DNA of 56,958 nucleotides from a virus, in IMG/VR virus record IMGVR_UViG_3300042563_002495, positions 1-56,958 of that record. One strand, given 5' to 3'. Below are positions 24,021 to 31,496 of this stretch, in pieces. The notes beneath the pieces were generated by a model. The model ran no database searches, was not told the DNA's origin, and saw nothing but the letters and a program-made list of their open reading frames with translations. Made by a program: the position numbers and the translations under genes. The stretch's first letter is position 1, and each line of letters starts with the position of its first letter.

Positions 24021-24333
24021 TACACAAAGACTCGCAAAAGCGATTATTCAGAGTGATCCTGAGTTGGCAAACGACATTTACTTTGCATTAGACGAAGAAT
24101 TAGTCAAAAAACGACAACCTTGGCAAGAATTAACGGATGTTGTGCATCAATGGGTAAATCCGAAACCTAAAACTTATGGTCCAATGTTCATAGAAGACGC
24201 CGGAGACGGTTCCGGAGACGGAATTCTCACTTTTCCACCCGAATTAATTGCGGAGACTGGCTGGAAAGAAGGAGACACACTAAATCTCGAAGTTTCCGAA
24301 GCCGGAACATTAATTATTACGAAAAAAGAGTAA
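24010..24333 (+). CDS. AbrB/MazE-like DNA-binding protein
   Basis: 107 residues from ATG 24010. The C-terminal ~45 residues (ILTFPPELIAETGWKEGD, then LNLEVSEAGTLIITKKE) match the swapped-hairpin SpoVT/AbrB DNA-binding fold of MazE-type antitoxins (LxIPxxxxxxxGxxxGDxLxLxxxxxGxLxI). The N-terminal part is helical. No toxin gene is adjacent, so it is probably a transcription regulator rather than half of a toxin pair. Confidence 0.6.
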   Translation: MSSDTQRLAKAIIQSDPELANDIYFALDEELVKKRQPWQELTDVVHQWVNPKPKTYGPMFIEDAGDGSGDGILTFPPELIAETGWKEGDTLNLEVSEAGTLIITKKE

Positions 24334-24359
24334 TTTGTCTCAAAAAAACAACACATGAC

Positions 24360-24387
24360 TTGACATTTCCTGTCGGTATGATATAAT
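24360..24387 (+). promoter_or_regulatory. Strong promoter upstream of VWA/zincin gene
   Basis: TTGACA, 16-nt spacer, TATAAT with an extended -10 TG. The upstream block (AAAAAAACAACACATGAC) repeats that at 23343-23359. Confidence 0.75.
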
Positions 24388-24414
24388 ACATACTACAGAC
24401 TCACAAGGAAACAC

Positions 24415-26616
24415 ATGCTAGTTGAATCAAAATCAAATCTTGCACGCCTCATGGCTACGGAAAACCTGATTGTCGAACAACGTCAGGTTCCGACAGCATT
24501 TTTCGATATCAAAAACCGTGTTCTCACCGTTCCTGTTCTGAACGGCAATCTATCCAACGAAGTTATTGACCTTTTACTCGGTCACGAAGTTGGACATGCA
24601 CTAGAAACGCCTGAAAAAGGCTGGCACGATTCTGTCGTTGACCTCAAAGTCAATCGTTCAATTCTTAATGTGTGCGAAGATGCACGTATCGAAAAGAAAA
24701 TCAAACGTAGATTTCCTGGTATTCGTATTTCCTTTGTAAAAGGTTATCGTGAACTGATGGAGATGGACTTCTTTGGCACTGAAGGTAGAAATCTGAATTC
24801 CATGAATTTCATTGACCGTATTAACCTTTACACAAAAGGTGGTGCGGCTCAAGGTATCGATTTTACTTCCGAAGAATATTCTTTGGTACGTGAAGTTGAA
24901 GATGCTGAAACGTTTGAAGAAACTCTGGCAATTGCCATGAAAATTCAAAAGTTTATGAAAGAACAATCCAAAGAACAAAAATCCAAACCACCAAAGGTCG
25001 AACCTGGTGAAGAAATGTCACCAGAAATTGGGAACACAGGACCTACTGATTTTGATTTTAATGAAGGTGAAGACCAAGAAAAAGGTGTCAGTGAACCAAA
25101 AGAAGGTGAAGCCAAAGAGGCAAATATTGAAACACAACCTTCTGGTAATGCCGAAGAAACCGAACAAGATATTGGTTTAGATAAATCTGAAACACCAGAA
25201 ACTGGTGGAACTGGTTCTGCCGGCTCAGATGATGTAAAGATTGAATCTGAAACAGACAATGCTTTCCGTGAAAAGGAAAAACAATTGTATTCCGGTGAAA
25301 ACCGTAAAGATGTGATGTATTCAAACATTCCCGAGATTCTTATTGAGAATATTGTTGTTGACCACAAAACTCTGATTAAAGAAGTTATGGAACACAATAC
25401 TGATCCAATCCGTAAAGAATGGTTCAACGAAGATAAAATGCGGGCAAACTTCAGTAAGTTCCGCACCGAATCTAACAAGGTTGTTTCTTACCTTGTGAAA
25501 GAATTCGAAATGCGTAAAAATGCTGAACAACAAACACGTGCAAAAGTCTCCAAGACTGGTGAACTGAATCTTTCAAAAATTCACGAATACAAATTCACTG
25601 ATGACATTTTCGCTAGGCTCACTAAAGTGCCTAACGGTAAGTCTCATGGTCTGGTGATGTTTATCGACTGGTCTGGTTCTATGTGTGACCATATGTCACC
25701 CACAGTAAAGCAACTTTTGAACCTTGTAATGTTCTGCAAAAAGGTAAACATTCCTTTTGATGTATATGCATTCTCGACTTGCCAACTTCTGAGCCAAGAA
25801 AAACTGAAATCACAGAAACTGAAAGTCGGTGACTTGGTTGTCCACCCATTTTCACTCCTGAACATTCTTTCACACAAAATGAGTGCGAATGAATTCACCA
25901 AGATGGCATCATATCTCCTTGATTATGGTACAGGTCGCCGTGGTACATGTTCAAACATGGAACCACCAGAGATTCTTCAACTTGGTGGAACACCACTGAA
26001 TGAGGCAGTCATTGCCGCATTCAAAGTTATTCCGAAGTTCAAGACAGAAAACAAACTTGAAATTGTGAACAGTGTGTTTCTGACTGATGGTGAAGGCTCT
26101 ACGCTGTATGGTCGTATCGATGCTGTTGAAGGTGAACGGTATGATTGGTCTTCAGTTGATTCTAATTGGAAAATGAGAAGTTTCTTCCGTGATCCGATTA
26201 CCAAAGCATCAGTTGAAGTGACTGAGTGTTCTGGATATGGTTCACGTGGTGCGGCTCAAACAACTGCACTCCTTCAACTACTCAAGCAACGTACAGATGC
26301 AAACGTGGTTGGTTTCTATGTTGCAAAAGTACGTGATGTTCGTCATGCACTTGTAATGTATTCACCGAAGTCGGAAGAAAGTAAAATCGATCACCGTGTG
26401 GCAGAGTTCCGCAAGAACAACTTCACGTATCTAAATAACGTTGGATACGATGAATATTACTTTATCCGTTCAGATAAACTGGACACTGACGAAGATGACG
26501 AATTCGAAGTTACTTCAACGACAACCCGTGGTCTTGTCTCTGCTTTCGCAAAGTATACAAGCAACCGTGTCTCAAATCGTATCGTGTTGAACCGCTTCAT
26601 TAACTTGATTGCATAA
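24415..26616 (+). CDS. CobT-like protein: zincin motif plus von Willebrand A domain
   Basis: 733 residues. HEVGH at 57-61 is a zinc-metallopeptidase motif. A long acidic low-complexity segment (about 180-290) follows. DWSGS at 418-422 is the MIDAS motif of a VWA domain, and LGGTPLNEAV and FLTDGEG downstream complete it. Together with the CobS-like AAA+ at 40718 it forms a CobS/CobT-type (MoxR-VWA) pair, known in cobaltochelatase and also carried by T4-type phages of alpha/beta-proteobacteria and cyanobacteria. Whether it acts on cobalamin or in protein remodelling is open. Confidence 0.75.
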   Translation: MLVESKSNLARLMATENLIVEQRQVPTAFFDIKNRVLTVPVLNGNLSNEVIDLLLGHEVGHALETPEKGWHDSVVDLKVNRSILNVCEDARIEKKIKRRFPGIRISFVKGYRELMEMDFFGTEGRNLNSMNFIDRINLYTKGGAAQGIDFTSEEYSLVREVEDAETFEETLAIAMKIQKFMKEQSKEQKSKPPKVEPGEEMSPEIGNTGPTDFDFNEGEDQEKGVSEPKEGEAKEANIETQPSGNAEETEQDIGLDKSETPETGGTGSAGSDDVKIESETDNAFREKEKQLYSGENRKDVMYSNIPEILIENIVVDHKTLIKEVMEHNTDPIRKEWFNEDKMRANFSKFRTESNKVVSYLVKEFEMRKNAEQQTRAKVSKTGELNLSKIHEYKFTDDIFARLTKVPNGKSHGLVMFIDWSGSMCDHMSPTVKQLLNLVMFCKKVNIPFDVYAFSTCQLLSQEKLKSQKLKVGDLVVHPFSLLNILSHKMSANEFTKMASYLLDYGTGRRGTCSNMEPPEILQLGGTPLNEAVIAAFKVIPKFKTENKLEIVNSVFLTDGEGSTLYGRIDAVEGERYDWSSVDSNWKMRSFFRDPITKASVEVTECSGYGSRGAAQTTALLQLLKQRTDANVVGFYVAKVRDVRHALVMYSPKSEESKIDHRVAEFRKNNFTYLNNVGYDEYYFIRSDKLDTDEDDEFEVTSTTTRGLVSAFAKYTSNRVSNRIVLNRFINLIA

Positions 26617-26617
26617 T

Positions 26618-27163
26618 ATGATTAAAATTTTAGATGATGTCCTTTCTCAGGAGTTCATTCAACAACTCCTAGCATGGAACGAGGAGACAAAGGCTGGCGA
26701 TGTTTGGGCATCAAACCAAATGAAATGGGTTGATGTTCTGAAGTATGCTACGAACGGAACGATTCTTTCACGTGCGCTCTCTGATGAATGGAAGAATCCA
26801 ATTTACTATGAGTTAGTCAACCGTGGTAAGTTGGATTACCTTCCACATTCTTCTGCGGCCATCTTTTACGTTGGATTTCAGACCTCTTGTGTAAACTGGC
26901 ATCCCGACTATGCAGACTATGATGCTATGTCAATTTATCTCAACAAAGAATGGGATTCGAATTGGGGTGGTTGGTTCGCATGGACAGAGGAGAATAAGGG
27001 TGTTGATGAATATGGTTACAATCCTAAACAAGGTCAGTTCTATTGTCCACAGTATAACACTGCTATTTACTCAACAGAGAGAGAATGGCATTGTACGACA
27101 CCAACAGCAACGTCAGCGCCACCTAGAATTTCGATCCAGCTTTTCTTCTCTAAGAAGCCATGA
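26618..27163 (+). CDS. 2OG-Fe(II) oxygenase
   Basis: 181 residues from ATG 26618. WHPD (H95, D97), EREWHCT (H158) and PRISIQ (R170) are the Fe(II)-binding HxD...H triad and the 2-oxoglutarate Arg of the prolyl-4-hydroxylase-like double-stranded beta-helix fold. Probably hydroxylates a protein. It is the first of five such genes in the window. The next gene overlaps its stop by 4 nt. Confidence 0.8.
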   Translation: MIKILDDVLSQEFIQQLLAWNEETKAGDVWASNQMKWVDVLKYATNGTILSRALSDEWKNPIYYELVNRGKLDYLPHSSAAIFYVGFQTSCVNWHPDYADYDAMSIYLNKEWDSNWGGWFAWTEENKGVDEYGYNPKQGQFYCPQYNTAIYSTEREWHCTTPTATSAPPRISIQLFFSKKP

Positions 27164-27555
27164 CGGTTCAGAAAAAGCAATTCAAAGCCGCACTTATCAA
27201 GTATCGTCAAGCGAACATGGAGAATGCAGTCTGGTTTTGGATTAATCCGGGTTCCGGAGCCGCACTCTCACCAGAGTTTGAAACCCAAGAAGAAGCCGAA
27301 GTTTGGTTTGAAGGTGTGGTATCTGTACACGAAGAAACGTATGATTTTCTTGATCGCATTAAAAACGGAAGATTCTACAAAGTAAAAGGTAGAATTGACG
27401 TTGGTGACGTTATTTCTTCCAAAAAAGCAAACGATTGTCCATTTACAATGCACCTCGAAGATGATATACTTGAATTAGAAATTCTTGCGACCTCCTTTAA
27501 ACATGCTAAGGAACGTGCCGAAGAATATTTTGAAATTCTAGAATGGATAGATTAA
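27160..27555 (+). CDS. Hypothetical protein
   Basis: 131 residues, acidic, no TM. AVWFWINPGSGAALSPEFET and TQEEAEVWFEGVV suggest a small domain like those that sense or bind substrates in phage accessory genes. ATG overlaps the previous stop (4 nt) and the next gene follows after 1 nt. Unrecognised. Confidence 0.5.
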   Translation: MTVQKKQFKAALIKYRQANMENAVWFWINPGSGAALSPEFETQEEAEVWFEGVVSVHEETYDFLDRIKNGRFYKVKGRIDVGDVISSKKANDCPFTMHLEDDILELEILATSFKHAKERAEEYFEILEWID

Positions 27556-27556
27556 A

Positions 27557-27817
27557 ATGATTAAAACAAAAACAATCGAGATATTTGAAAGTGCTAATCG
27601 TGATTATCCGAAAGAAAATACGATCTACACTTCAGAACAAATGAAGTATGGCTATACACAGAAAGTAATTGAACTCACGTTGAAAGAAGCAGTGAGTGCC
27701 GTGGAGAGAGCCGACCTAAGGGATAAGACATATACGACCTACGATAAAGACAACCTCGAATTTTGTAGGTCCCAAGTCAAAAAAGAGATTGAAGGCCTGT
27801 TGAATGACCCTAGCTGA
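27557..27817 (+). CDS. Hypothetical protein
   Basis: 86 residues with mixed charge. IEIFESANRDYPKENTIYTS and ELTLKEAVSAVERADLRD. It overlaps the next gene by 14 nt in the same operon. No family recognised. Confidence 0.5.
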   Translation: MIKTKTIEIFESANRDYPKENTIYTSEQMKYGYTQKVIELTLKEAVSAVERADLRDKTYTTYDKDNLEFCRSQVKKEIEGLLNDPS

Positions 27818-28043
27818 ATACTTCAAAGAGAACAGGTATAAACCGACTTTCGAGATGGGTGAGCGAATTTCCGGACGCCATGAGGGCATACCCTTTATTG
27901 GAACGGTAGGGAACGACACAGAAATCTCTAAGGAGGAAGGACCAAGAGTATCAGTGCATCTCGACCTTCCGTTTCCAAAGACGAAGAATACAATCCTCAT
28001 AGTAAAGCCAAACACAATAAAGAGACTGAAAAGCTATGACTAA
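27804..28043 (+). CDS. Hypothetical protein
   Basis: 79 residues, beta-rich (GERISGRHEGIPFIGTVGND, VSVHLDLPFP, ILIVKPNTIKRL), probably a small barrel. Overlaps its neighbours by 14 and 8 nt. No family recognised. Confidence 0.5.
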   Translation: MTLAEYFKENRYKPTFEMGERISGRHEGIPFIGTVGNDTEISKEEGPRVSVHLDLPFPKTKNTILIVKPNTIKRLKSYD

Positions 28044-28236
28044 AAGATGGAGTATCACCTTCCCGGGAGAGTTTGGACAAGATGTTGTGGAGACATGGAC
28101 AGAGGAACAAATCCTGAAGTCCTACTACACGTATTGGTCAACCAAGATGATTCAGAATGGTTTAGAAGCCGATATCTCAAAAGAGCGTTGCATCGAAGAC
28201 TGGTGTGTAGTGCATTGGGCGTGGGAAAATAAATAG
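28036..28236 (+). CDS. Hypothetical protein
   Basis: 66 residues, Trp-rich (RWSITFPGEFGQDVVETWTE, EDWCVVHWAWENK). The overlap with the gene before (8 nt) supports translation. The shape resembles small T4-type phage proteins of unknown role. Confidence 0.5.
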   Translation: MTKRWSITFPGEFGQDVVETWTEEQILKSYYTYWSTKMIQNGLEADISKERCIEDWCVVHWAWENK

Positions 28237-28269
28237 AAGTGTCAACACACACCATAGGGAGATAACGAC

Positions 28270-28455
28270 ATGTCAAAGACCACAGTAAGAGCAGAAGGTG
28301 AACACTTCATTGTAGACTACGCAGACGAAGAAAAAGGACTGTTTGTACAGACTGGATACTTCACAACAGAAGAAGCCGCACAGGAGAGAGCGAATATCTT
28401 AGAAACGCAAGAATTGATCGGTTTAGAAGACTTAGCTGGAGATGTAGCGGAGTAA
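28270..28455 (+). CDS. Small acidic hypothetical protein
   Basis: 61 residues with AGGGAGA upstream. VRAEGEHFIVDYADEEKGLF and a C-terminal acidic helix. Last gene of the rightward operon; an intrinsic terminator follows 35 nt later. Confidence 0.55.
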   Translation: MSKTTVRAEGEHFIVDYADEEKGLFVQTGYFTTEEAAQERANILETQELIGLEDLAGDVAE

Positions 28456-28489
28456 TAGAGAAGTGTAGAGAAACCGTAGAACGGTATAG

Positions 28490-28518
28490 AAGGAGTCCGA
28501 GAGTGACTCCTTTTTTTT
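28490..28518 (+). terminator. Rho-independent terminator
   Basis: AAGGAGTC (28490-28497) pairs with GACTCCTT (28505-28512) around a 7-nt loop; the T run extends to 28518. It ends the plus-strand operon before the convergent minus-strand island. Confidence 0.85.
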
Positions 28519-28581
28519 CGAAAACCGTGTAGGGGGTCCGGAGAAAATTCCAGAGGGATGTGAAAGTGAAAAATTCGAAAA

Positions 28582-28638
28582 TGTGCTAGGGGCCCCAGAA
28601 AATAAATTTAGGGAAAAAAGAGTTTGGGCCATAGCACA
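28582..28638. repeat. Interrupted inverted repeat in convergent intergenic region
   Basis: TGTGCTA/TAGCACA and GGCCC/GGGCC arms (28582-28595 and 28626-28638) enclose 30 nt. A small palindrome TACCTTTAAGGTA follows at 28657-28669. The 284-nt stretch 28456-28739 otherwise holds only the two terminators. Function unknown. Confidence 0.5.
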
Positions 28639-28692
28639 AAATTACTTACATAGTATTACCTTTAAGGTACAGTGCCCCAGATTTTTAAGCGC

Positions 28693-28714
28693 AAAAAAAG
28701 GCGCCTAAGCGCCT
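28693..28714 (-). terminator. Rho-independent terminator for the minus-strand island
   Basis: Read on the minus strand, AGGCGC, loop TTAG and GCGCCT are followed by a run of seven T. It lies 26 nt past the stop of the 33-residue gene. Confidence 0.8.
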
Positions 28715-28739
28715 CTCCCCACCAACTGGTGTCCAACCT

Positions 28740-28841
28740 TTAACCTGGTCTCCAGTACACCAGGTCCAGCAACACAACCACCACACCTAGCACCAGCACC
28801 ACCTTGAATGCAAGGTCTTCCCACTTATTTTCTGAAAACAT
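28740..28841 (-). CDS. 33-residue membrane microprotein
   Basis: Minus strand ATG (28841) to TAA (28740), with AAGGAAAGGAA as Shine-Dalgarno. A short polar N-terminus (MFSENKWEDLAFK) is followed by a Val/Leu-rich TM helix (about 14-28) and a short tail. Last gene of the minus-strand operon, directly before its terminator. Function unknown. Confidence 0.55.
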   Translation of the reverse strand: MFSENKWEDLAFKVVLVLGVVVVLLDLVYWRPG

Positions 28842-28855
28842 AATGATTCCTTTCC

Positions 28856-29086
28856 TTATACCGAATGGCCACGGGCATCCATCATTTCCGAGAGGATGAA
28901 TTTAGCCACGTTCAACTGTTTACGGACTGCCTCATTCCGACCCATGGCACCGAGTTCCTGACAATCGGACAGGATGGACATGACCACCATCTCCAAGCCG
29001 GAGAATTTAGCGGTGATGGAGCCCATGTACTGGCTCCGGATATCGGCTTCGGTCATGCCGTAGCACTTGGTCTCAAAATCAGTCAT
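28856..29086 (-). CDS. Hypothetical protein, minus-strand island
   Basis: 76 residues with a clear AAGGAG Shine-Dalgarno. Helical, with MTEADIRSQYMGSITAKFSG and VVMSILSDCQELGAMGRNEA. A similar type of short protein is common in environmental phages. The open frame on the opposite strand lacks a ribosome site. Confidence 0.6.
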   Translation of the reverse strand: MTDFETKCYGMTEADIRSQYMGSITAKFSGLEMVVMSILSDCQELGAMGRNEAVRKQLNVAKFILSEMMDARGHSV

Positions 29087-29098
29087 TAGTATTACTCC

Positions 29099-29296
29099 TT
29101 ACTTGTTGGTCGAAACGTATACCAAGGTGCTCATAACCTCTTTTTTAGCCTTGGGGCTGAGGTGGCAGAGTGTACCAATGAGACCCTCAAGGTAGCCAAC
29201 GGTGTAAGAGTTGGCGGCGTGGAGTTCCTCGCCACGGGCGAATTGGCGGTCCTGAATGGCAGCCACCAGTGCCTTGGCCAAGTCTTGATTTGTCAT
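29099..29296 (-). CDS. Hypothetical protein, minus-strand island
   Basis: 65 residues from ATG 29296, chosen because GAAAGGAAAC lies just upstream; a longer frame to 29356 lacks such a site. DLAKALVAAIQDRQFARGEE and TVGYLEGLIGTLCHLSPKAK, a helical protein. Same Shine-Dalgarno style as its neighbours. Unknown function. Confidence 0.55.
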   Translation of the reverse strand: MTNQDLAKALVAAIQDRQFARGEELHAANSYTVGYLEGLIGTLCHLSPKAKKEVMSTLVYVSTNK

Positions 29297-29389
29297 TTTG
29301 TTTCCTTTCAAATTCAACATGGATTGGATTATGGCGGAAGGGCGTGAAAATGGCAACCTAGAACCTTAGTTCTCCAGCCACGTACTGGA

Positions 29390-29611
29390 TCAATCCAGGA
29401 GGACCATATATTCTCGGGCATAATGGCGGCGAAACCAATCCAGTCCTTTTTGCATTCTCTTATAATCACCGACCATTTGGCAACCCATAATGGTATCATA
29501 TACCGCCACGGCCTCTGGAGATAATGTAATGGATTCTCCTGAGAATGGATTGGTTATAACCTCATTTTCAGTGCCAACCATGCATTCAAATGGGAGCTTG
29601 ATTTTGGACAT
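29390..29611 (-). CDS. Hypothetical protein, minus-strand island
   Basis: 73 residues, Shine-Dalgarno GAAAGGAAAC. KIKLPFECMVGTENEVITNP, then LSPEAVAVYDTIMGCQMVGD and KGLDWFRRHYAREYM. Similar short proteins occur in other phages. Role unknown. Confidence 0.55.
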   Translation of the reverse strand: MSKIKLPFECMVGTENEVITNPFSGESITLSPEAVAVYDTIMGCQMVGDYKRMQKGLDWFRRHYAREYMVLLD

Positions 29612-29627
29612 AATGTTTCCTTTCAGT

Positions 29628-30377
29628 TTAAACGGATGCCATCATAATGGCGGGGTATTTTACAAAACCAGTGGTATCTTTTTTGGCTTTGCCTTTGGCA
29701 TATAAGCCGATAATCGAGCCTTTTGGATCCAGAAAACGGAGGTCCGACTCATCGCCATTAAAAACTGGCATACTCAGATAATCGGCAGGCATTGGGAGGG
29801 TTTTCTTAATACCGAATACCACTGCCACGTTATAACCTTGGGCAATTGCCTTGGCTACGTCCGTATCATTACCATCGGCTGCCGAGAATGTCAGAGAATA
29901 GTTTGGATAATCGGCGATTTTGCGGCCGAGAATCTTGGTATAATCATAGAATTGTAATTCAGGGAATGCCATGAAAATGTTTTTATATTCCACACCATTA
30001 CGGACTGCGGCATACTTTTCAAAGGCCAGGTCCGAAGTGCCATTAAGGCGAATCACTGGGACCATATTGATTTTGGCGGATTGTTTAATAGCCAATTCAA
30101 TATCTTTGACCAAAAGGCTCATGAATATCTCACGGTCTTGGAAAAACATTTTGGTTTTGCGGATTCGAGCCTGCTGGATAACGTTGGTGGTTTCACCTTT
30201 TTTGAACATGCCACCACGTCCTGCGAGGTTCAGGCATGCCACCGTGCAACCTTTGGTCCGCTTGGCGCAGGTCTCATAACCGGACAGGTCGGCTGGAGCG
30301 AGGTGCAGGATGTAGGTATTGTAACCCTGAGCCATGCCTTTGAGGACCTTAGGGTTGCCAGTGGAGAGTAAATTCAT
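29628..30377 (-). CDS. GP88-like (gene product 88 family) phage protein
   Basis: 249 residues from ATG 30377 (Shine-Dalgarno AAAGGT). MNLLSTGNPKVLKGMAQGYN, four N-terminal Cys (CAKRTKGCTVACLNLAGRGG), VIRLNGTSDLAFEK, YDYTKILGR and a C-terminal NGDESDLRFLDPKGSIIGL match the phage GP88-type family from memory. The Cys cluster suggests metal or Fe-S binding. Function is not established. It has its own TTGCCA promoter at 30408-30435 (minus strand). Confidence 0.7.
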   Translation of the reverse strand: MNLLSTGNPKVLKGMAQGYNTYILHLAPADLSGYETCAKRTKGCTVACLNLAGRGGMFKKGETTNVIQQARIRKTKMFFQDREIFMSLLVKDIELAIKQSAKINMVPVIRLNGTSDLAFEKYAAVRNGVEYKNIFMAFPELQFYDYTKILGRKIADYPNYSLTFSAADGNDTDVAKAIAQGYNVAVVFGIKKTLPMPADYLSMPVFNGDESDLRFLDPKGSIIGLYAKGKAKKDTTGFVKYPAIMMASV

Positions 30378-30407
30378 TTTTTGACCTTTGCTTGATTGTA
30401 TGACTGT

Positions 30408-30435
30408 ATTATACCAGAACCAGCGGGAATGGCAA
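30408..30435 (-). promoter_or_regulatory. TTGCCA-family promoter for the GP88-like gene
   Basis: Minus strand: TTGCCA (30435-30430), 16-nt spacer, TATAAT (30413-30408). The spacer contains GCTGGTTCTGG, shared with promoters at 30672 and 30747. Confidence 0.75.
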
Positions 30436-30450
30436 CCATCCTTGGAATAC

Positions 30451-30467
30451 TTGACCGGATTGGTCAA
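30451..30467. promoter_or_regulatory. TTGACC-N5-GGTCAA palindrome (copy 1)
   Basis: 17-nt palindrome upstream of the minus-strand promoter and overlapping the stop codon of the minus-strand gene 30464-30664. Read on the minus strand it equals the copy at 31105. Could be an operator or an RNA hairpin. Confidence 0.6.
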
Positions 30468-30664
30468 CCTTTGGCATGGTTCAAGCCAGCATTCCGCAGG
30501 TTGGTACCCTTGGCTCCAAGGTTGGCAACCGAATACTTGGCACCAGCCGACCAAGTCCGTTCCGACCTACGGGGGCGGGCAGGCTTGCAAATTGTAACCA
30601 ATACACCGTCCAGCAGGTATTGGGCTTGGACCTTGCGGTCGGTTGGTTGAATTGATTTTATCAT
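30464..30664 (-). CDS. Basic hypothetical protein, candidate leaderless gene
   Basis: 66 residues from ATG 30664, very basic (ICKPARPRRSERTWSAGAKY). The -10 box TATACT ends exactly 7 nt before this ATG and there is no room for a Shine-Dalgarno, so the mRNA probably begins at or near the start codon. The stop TGA is embedded in the TTGACC palindrome. No family recognised; function unknown. Confidence 0.5.
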   Translation of the reverse strand: MIKSIQPTDRKVQAQYLLDGVLVTICKPARPRRSERTWSAGAKYSVANLGAKGTNLRNAGLNHAKG

Positions 30665-30671
30665 GGAACGG

Positions 30672-30699
30672 AGTATACCAGAACCAGCGAGAATGGCAA
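30672..30699 (-). promoter_or_regulatory. TTGCCA-family promoter of a candidate leaderless gene
   Basis: Minus strand: TTGCCA (30699-30694), 16-nt spacer, TATACT (30677-30672). It is divergent from the plus-strand promoter at 30747. Confidence 0.7.
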
Positions 30700-30772
30700 C
30701 CATCCTCGGAATGACCCACCGGAAGGATGGAGAACTATTTGGTTACTTGCCAAACCGGCTGGTTCTGGTATA
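30674..30772. repeat. 15-bp inverted repeat joining two divergent promoters
   Basis: TATACCAGAACCAGC (30674-30688) is the perfect inverse of GCTGGTTCTGGTATA (30758-30772); each arm is the spacer/-10 region of a divergent promoter. A third copy of the arm is at 30410-30424. Confidence 0.8.
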
Positions 30773-30774
30773 AT
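30747..30774 (+). promoter_or_regulatory. TTGCCA-family promoter driving a candidate RNA
   Basis: TTGCCA, 16-nt spacer, TATAAT with extended -10 TGG. No start codon with a ribosome site follows; a conserved RNA-like block begins 7 nt downstream. Confidence 0.75.
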
Positions 30775-30781
30775 GGACCTA

Positions 30782-30815
30782 TTCGAAAGCAGGACTGGGG
30801 TGGACACGGAGGCTG
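30782..30815 (+). ncRNA. Candidate small RNA / leader element (copy 1)
   Basis: A 34-nt block starting TTCGAAAGC and ending GGAGGCTG shares about 29 of its bases with 32860-32895 after small gaps. Both copies start shortly after a TTGCCA promoter in noncoding DNA. AGC/GCT can close a stem around the G-rich core. Novel element by inspection; no known RNA family matched. Confidence 0.4.
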
Positions 30816-30863
30816 GGCGTTATATTAATAACCCACCATTTTGGTCGACTATTGCAAGCATGG

Positions 30864-30891
30864 TTGCCAAACCTGCTGGAACCTGTAGAAT
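30864..30891 (+). promoter_or_regulatory. TTGCCA-family promoter of a candidate leaderless gene
   Basis: TTGCCA, 16-nt spacer, TAGAAT; exactly 7 nt separate the -10 box from the ATG at 30899. Confidence 0.65.
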
Positions 30892-30898
30892 CCACGAC

Positions 30899-31108
30899 AT
30901 GATGAACAAAACCTACACCGCCGAATACCACGACAAAACCATGGACTTCCGTGTGGTCCGCTGGTCTCCACTGGTGAATGGTGTCCGCATGGGCACCTCC
31001 ATAGAATCATTTGATTCCGAACAGGAAGCCATGGAAGTGGCGGCCATCCTGAATGAGGGCGAGGCGTTGTACCTGTACAACACTCAATCCTGCGAATTCG
31101 ATTCTTGA
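30899..31108 (+). CDS. Hypothetical protein, candidate leaderless gene
   Basis: 69 residues from ATG 30899 (an ATG at 30902 follows directly). The start is 7 nt after the -10 box and has no Shine-Dalgarno. A longer frame to 30773 is rejected because it would cover two promoters and the RNA-like block. TAEYHDKTMDFRVVRWSPLV and ESFDSEQEAMEVAAILNEGE suggest a small alpha/beta protein. Its stop TGA lies inside the palindrome at 31105. Confidence 0.55.
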   Translation: MMNKTYTAEYHDKTMDFRVVRWSPLVNGVRMGTSIESFDSEQEAMEVAAILNEGEALYLYNTQSCEFDS

Positions 31109-31121
31109 CCAATCCGGTCAA
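31105..31121. promoter_or_regulatory. TTGACC-N5-GGTCAA palindrome (copy 2)
   Basis: TTGACCAATCCGGTCAA ends 7 nt before the -35 box at 31129 and contains the stop codon of the preceding gene. Confidence 0.65.
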
Positions 31122-31128
31122 GTATTGG

Positions 31129-31156
31129 TTGACAAACCTACCGAAACCTGTATAAT
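31129..31156 (+). promoter_or_regulatory. Promoter TTGACA-N16-TATAAT
   Basis: Member of the same cassette type as 31497, with TTGACA in place of TTGCCA. Drives the gene at 31189. Confidence 0.75.
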
Positions 31157-31188
31157 CCAATCCATATTGTGAAAGAAAAGGAAAGAAA

Positions 31189-31476
31189 ATGTCCCGTTTA
31201 ATATCTGAGCGCACCGCCTATGCATGGTTTGATGAGATGCTGGACGACTGTGAAGGTCCGGTGGAACTGTGCGGTATGACCTATTCCGCTTCCGAGGTCC
31301 TGCGTGAGGTCGACCCGGTGGCATACCGGTGCTCCTTTAACGACTACGTGGATTCCTTGACCGAGGAAGACACCTTCGTGGAAGGTCTCACCGAGGATGA
31401 GATGGAGTCCGAGGATGAGGATGACGGTCAGCCGGACGAAGCCCAAGAGTGGGCGGATTTTGACCCTGAATGTTGA
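31189..31476 (+). CDS. Acidic hypothetical protein
   Basis: 95 residues, Shine-Dalgarno AAGGAAAG. SERTAYAWFDEMLDDCEGPV, LCGMTYSASEVLREVDPVAY and an acidic tail (DEMESEDEDDGQPDEAQEW). A similar short protein is frequent in phages, function unknown. Its stop overlaps the palindrome at 31473. Confidence 0.6.
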   Translation: MSRLISERTAYAWFDEMLDDCEGPVELCGMTYSASEVLREVDPVAYRCSFNDYVDSLTEEDTFVEGLTEDEMESEDEDDGQPDEAQEWADFDPEC

Positions 31477-31489
31477 CCTGTCCGGTCAA
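31473..31489. promoter_or_regulatory. TTGACC-N5-GGTCAA palindrome (copy 3)
   Basis: TTGACCTGTCCGGTCAA ends 7 nt before the -35 box at 31497, the same distance as copy 2, and again holds the upstream stop codon. Confidence 0.65.
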
Positions 31490-31496
31490 GTATTGG

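Noticed and set aside
24010-24333. Toxin-antitoxin module around the AbrB-like gene
   Set aside because: No toxin-like partner lies next to it; the same holds for the ParS/Xre-like gene at 40008.
24658-25533. Minus-strand frames opposite the VWA/zincin gene
   Set aside because: Typical antisense shadows of a repetitive acidic coding region; no start signals.
28865-29089. Plus-strand frame opposite the 76-residue gene
   Set aside because: No Shine-Dalgarno, while the minus-strand frame has AAGGAG and fits the island's operon.
30388-30650. Plus-strand frames over the divergent promoter region
   Set aside because: They run antisense to the leaderless candidate and across promoters, and lack ribosome sites.
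30773-30898. N-terminal extension of the gene at 30899
   Set aside because: It would begin inside the -10 box and cover an RNA-like repeat and a second promoter.
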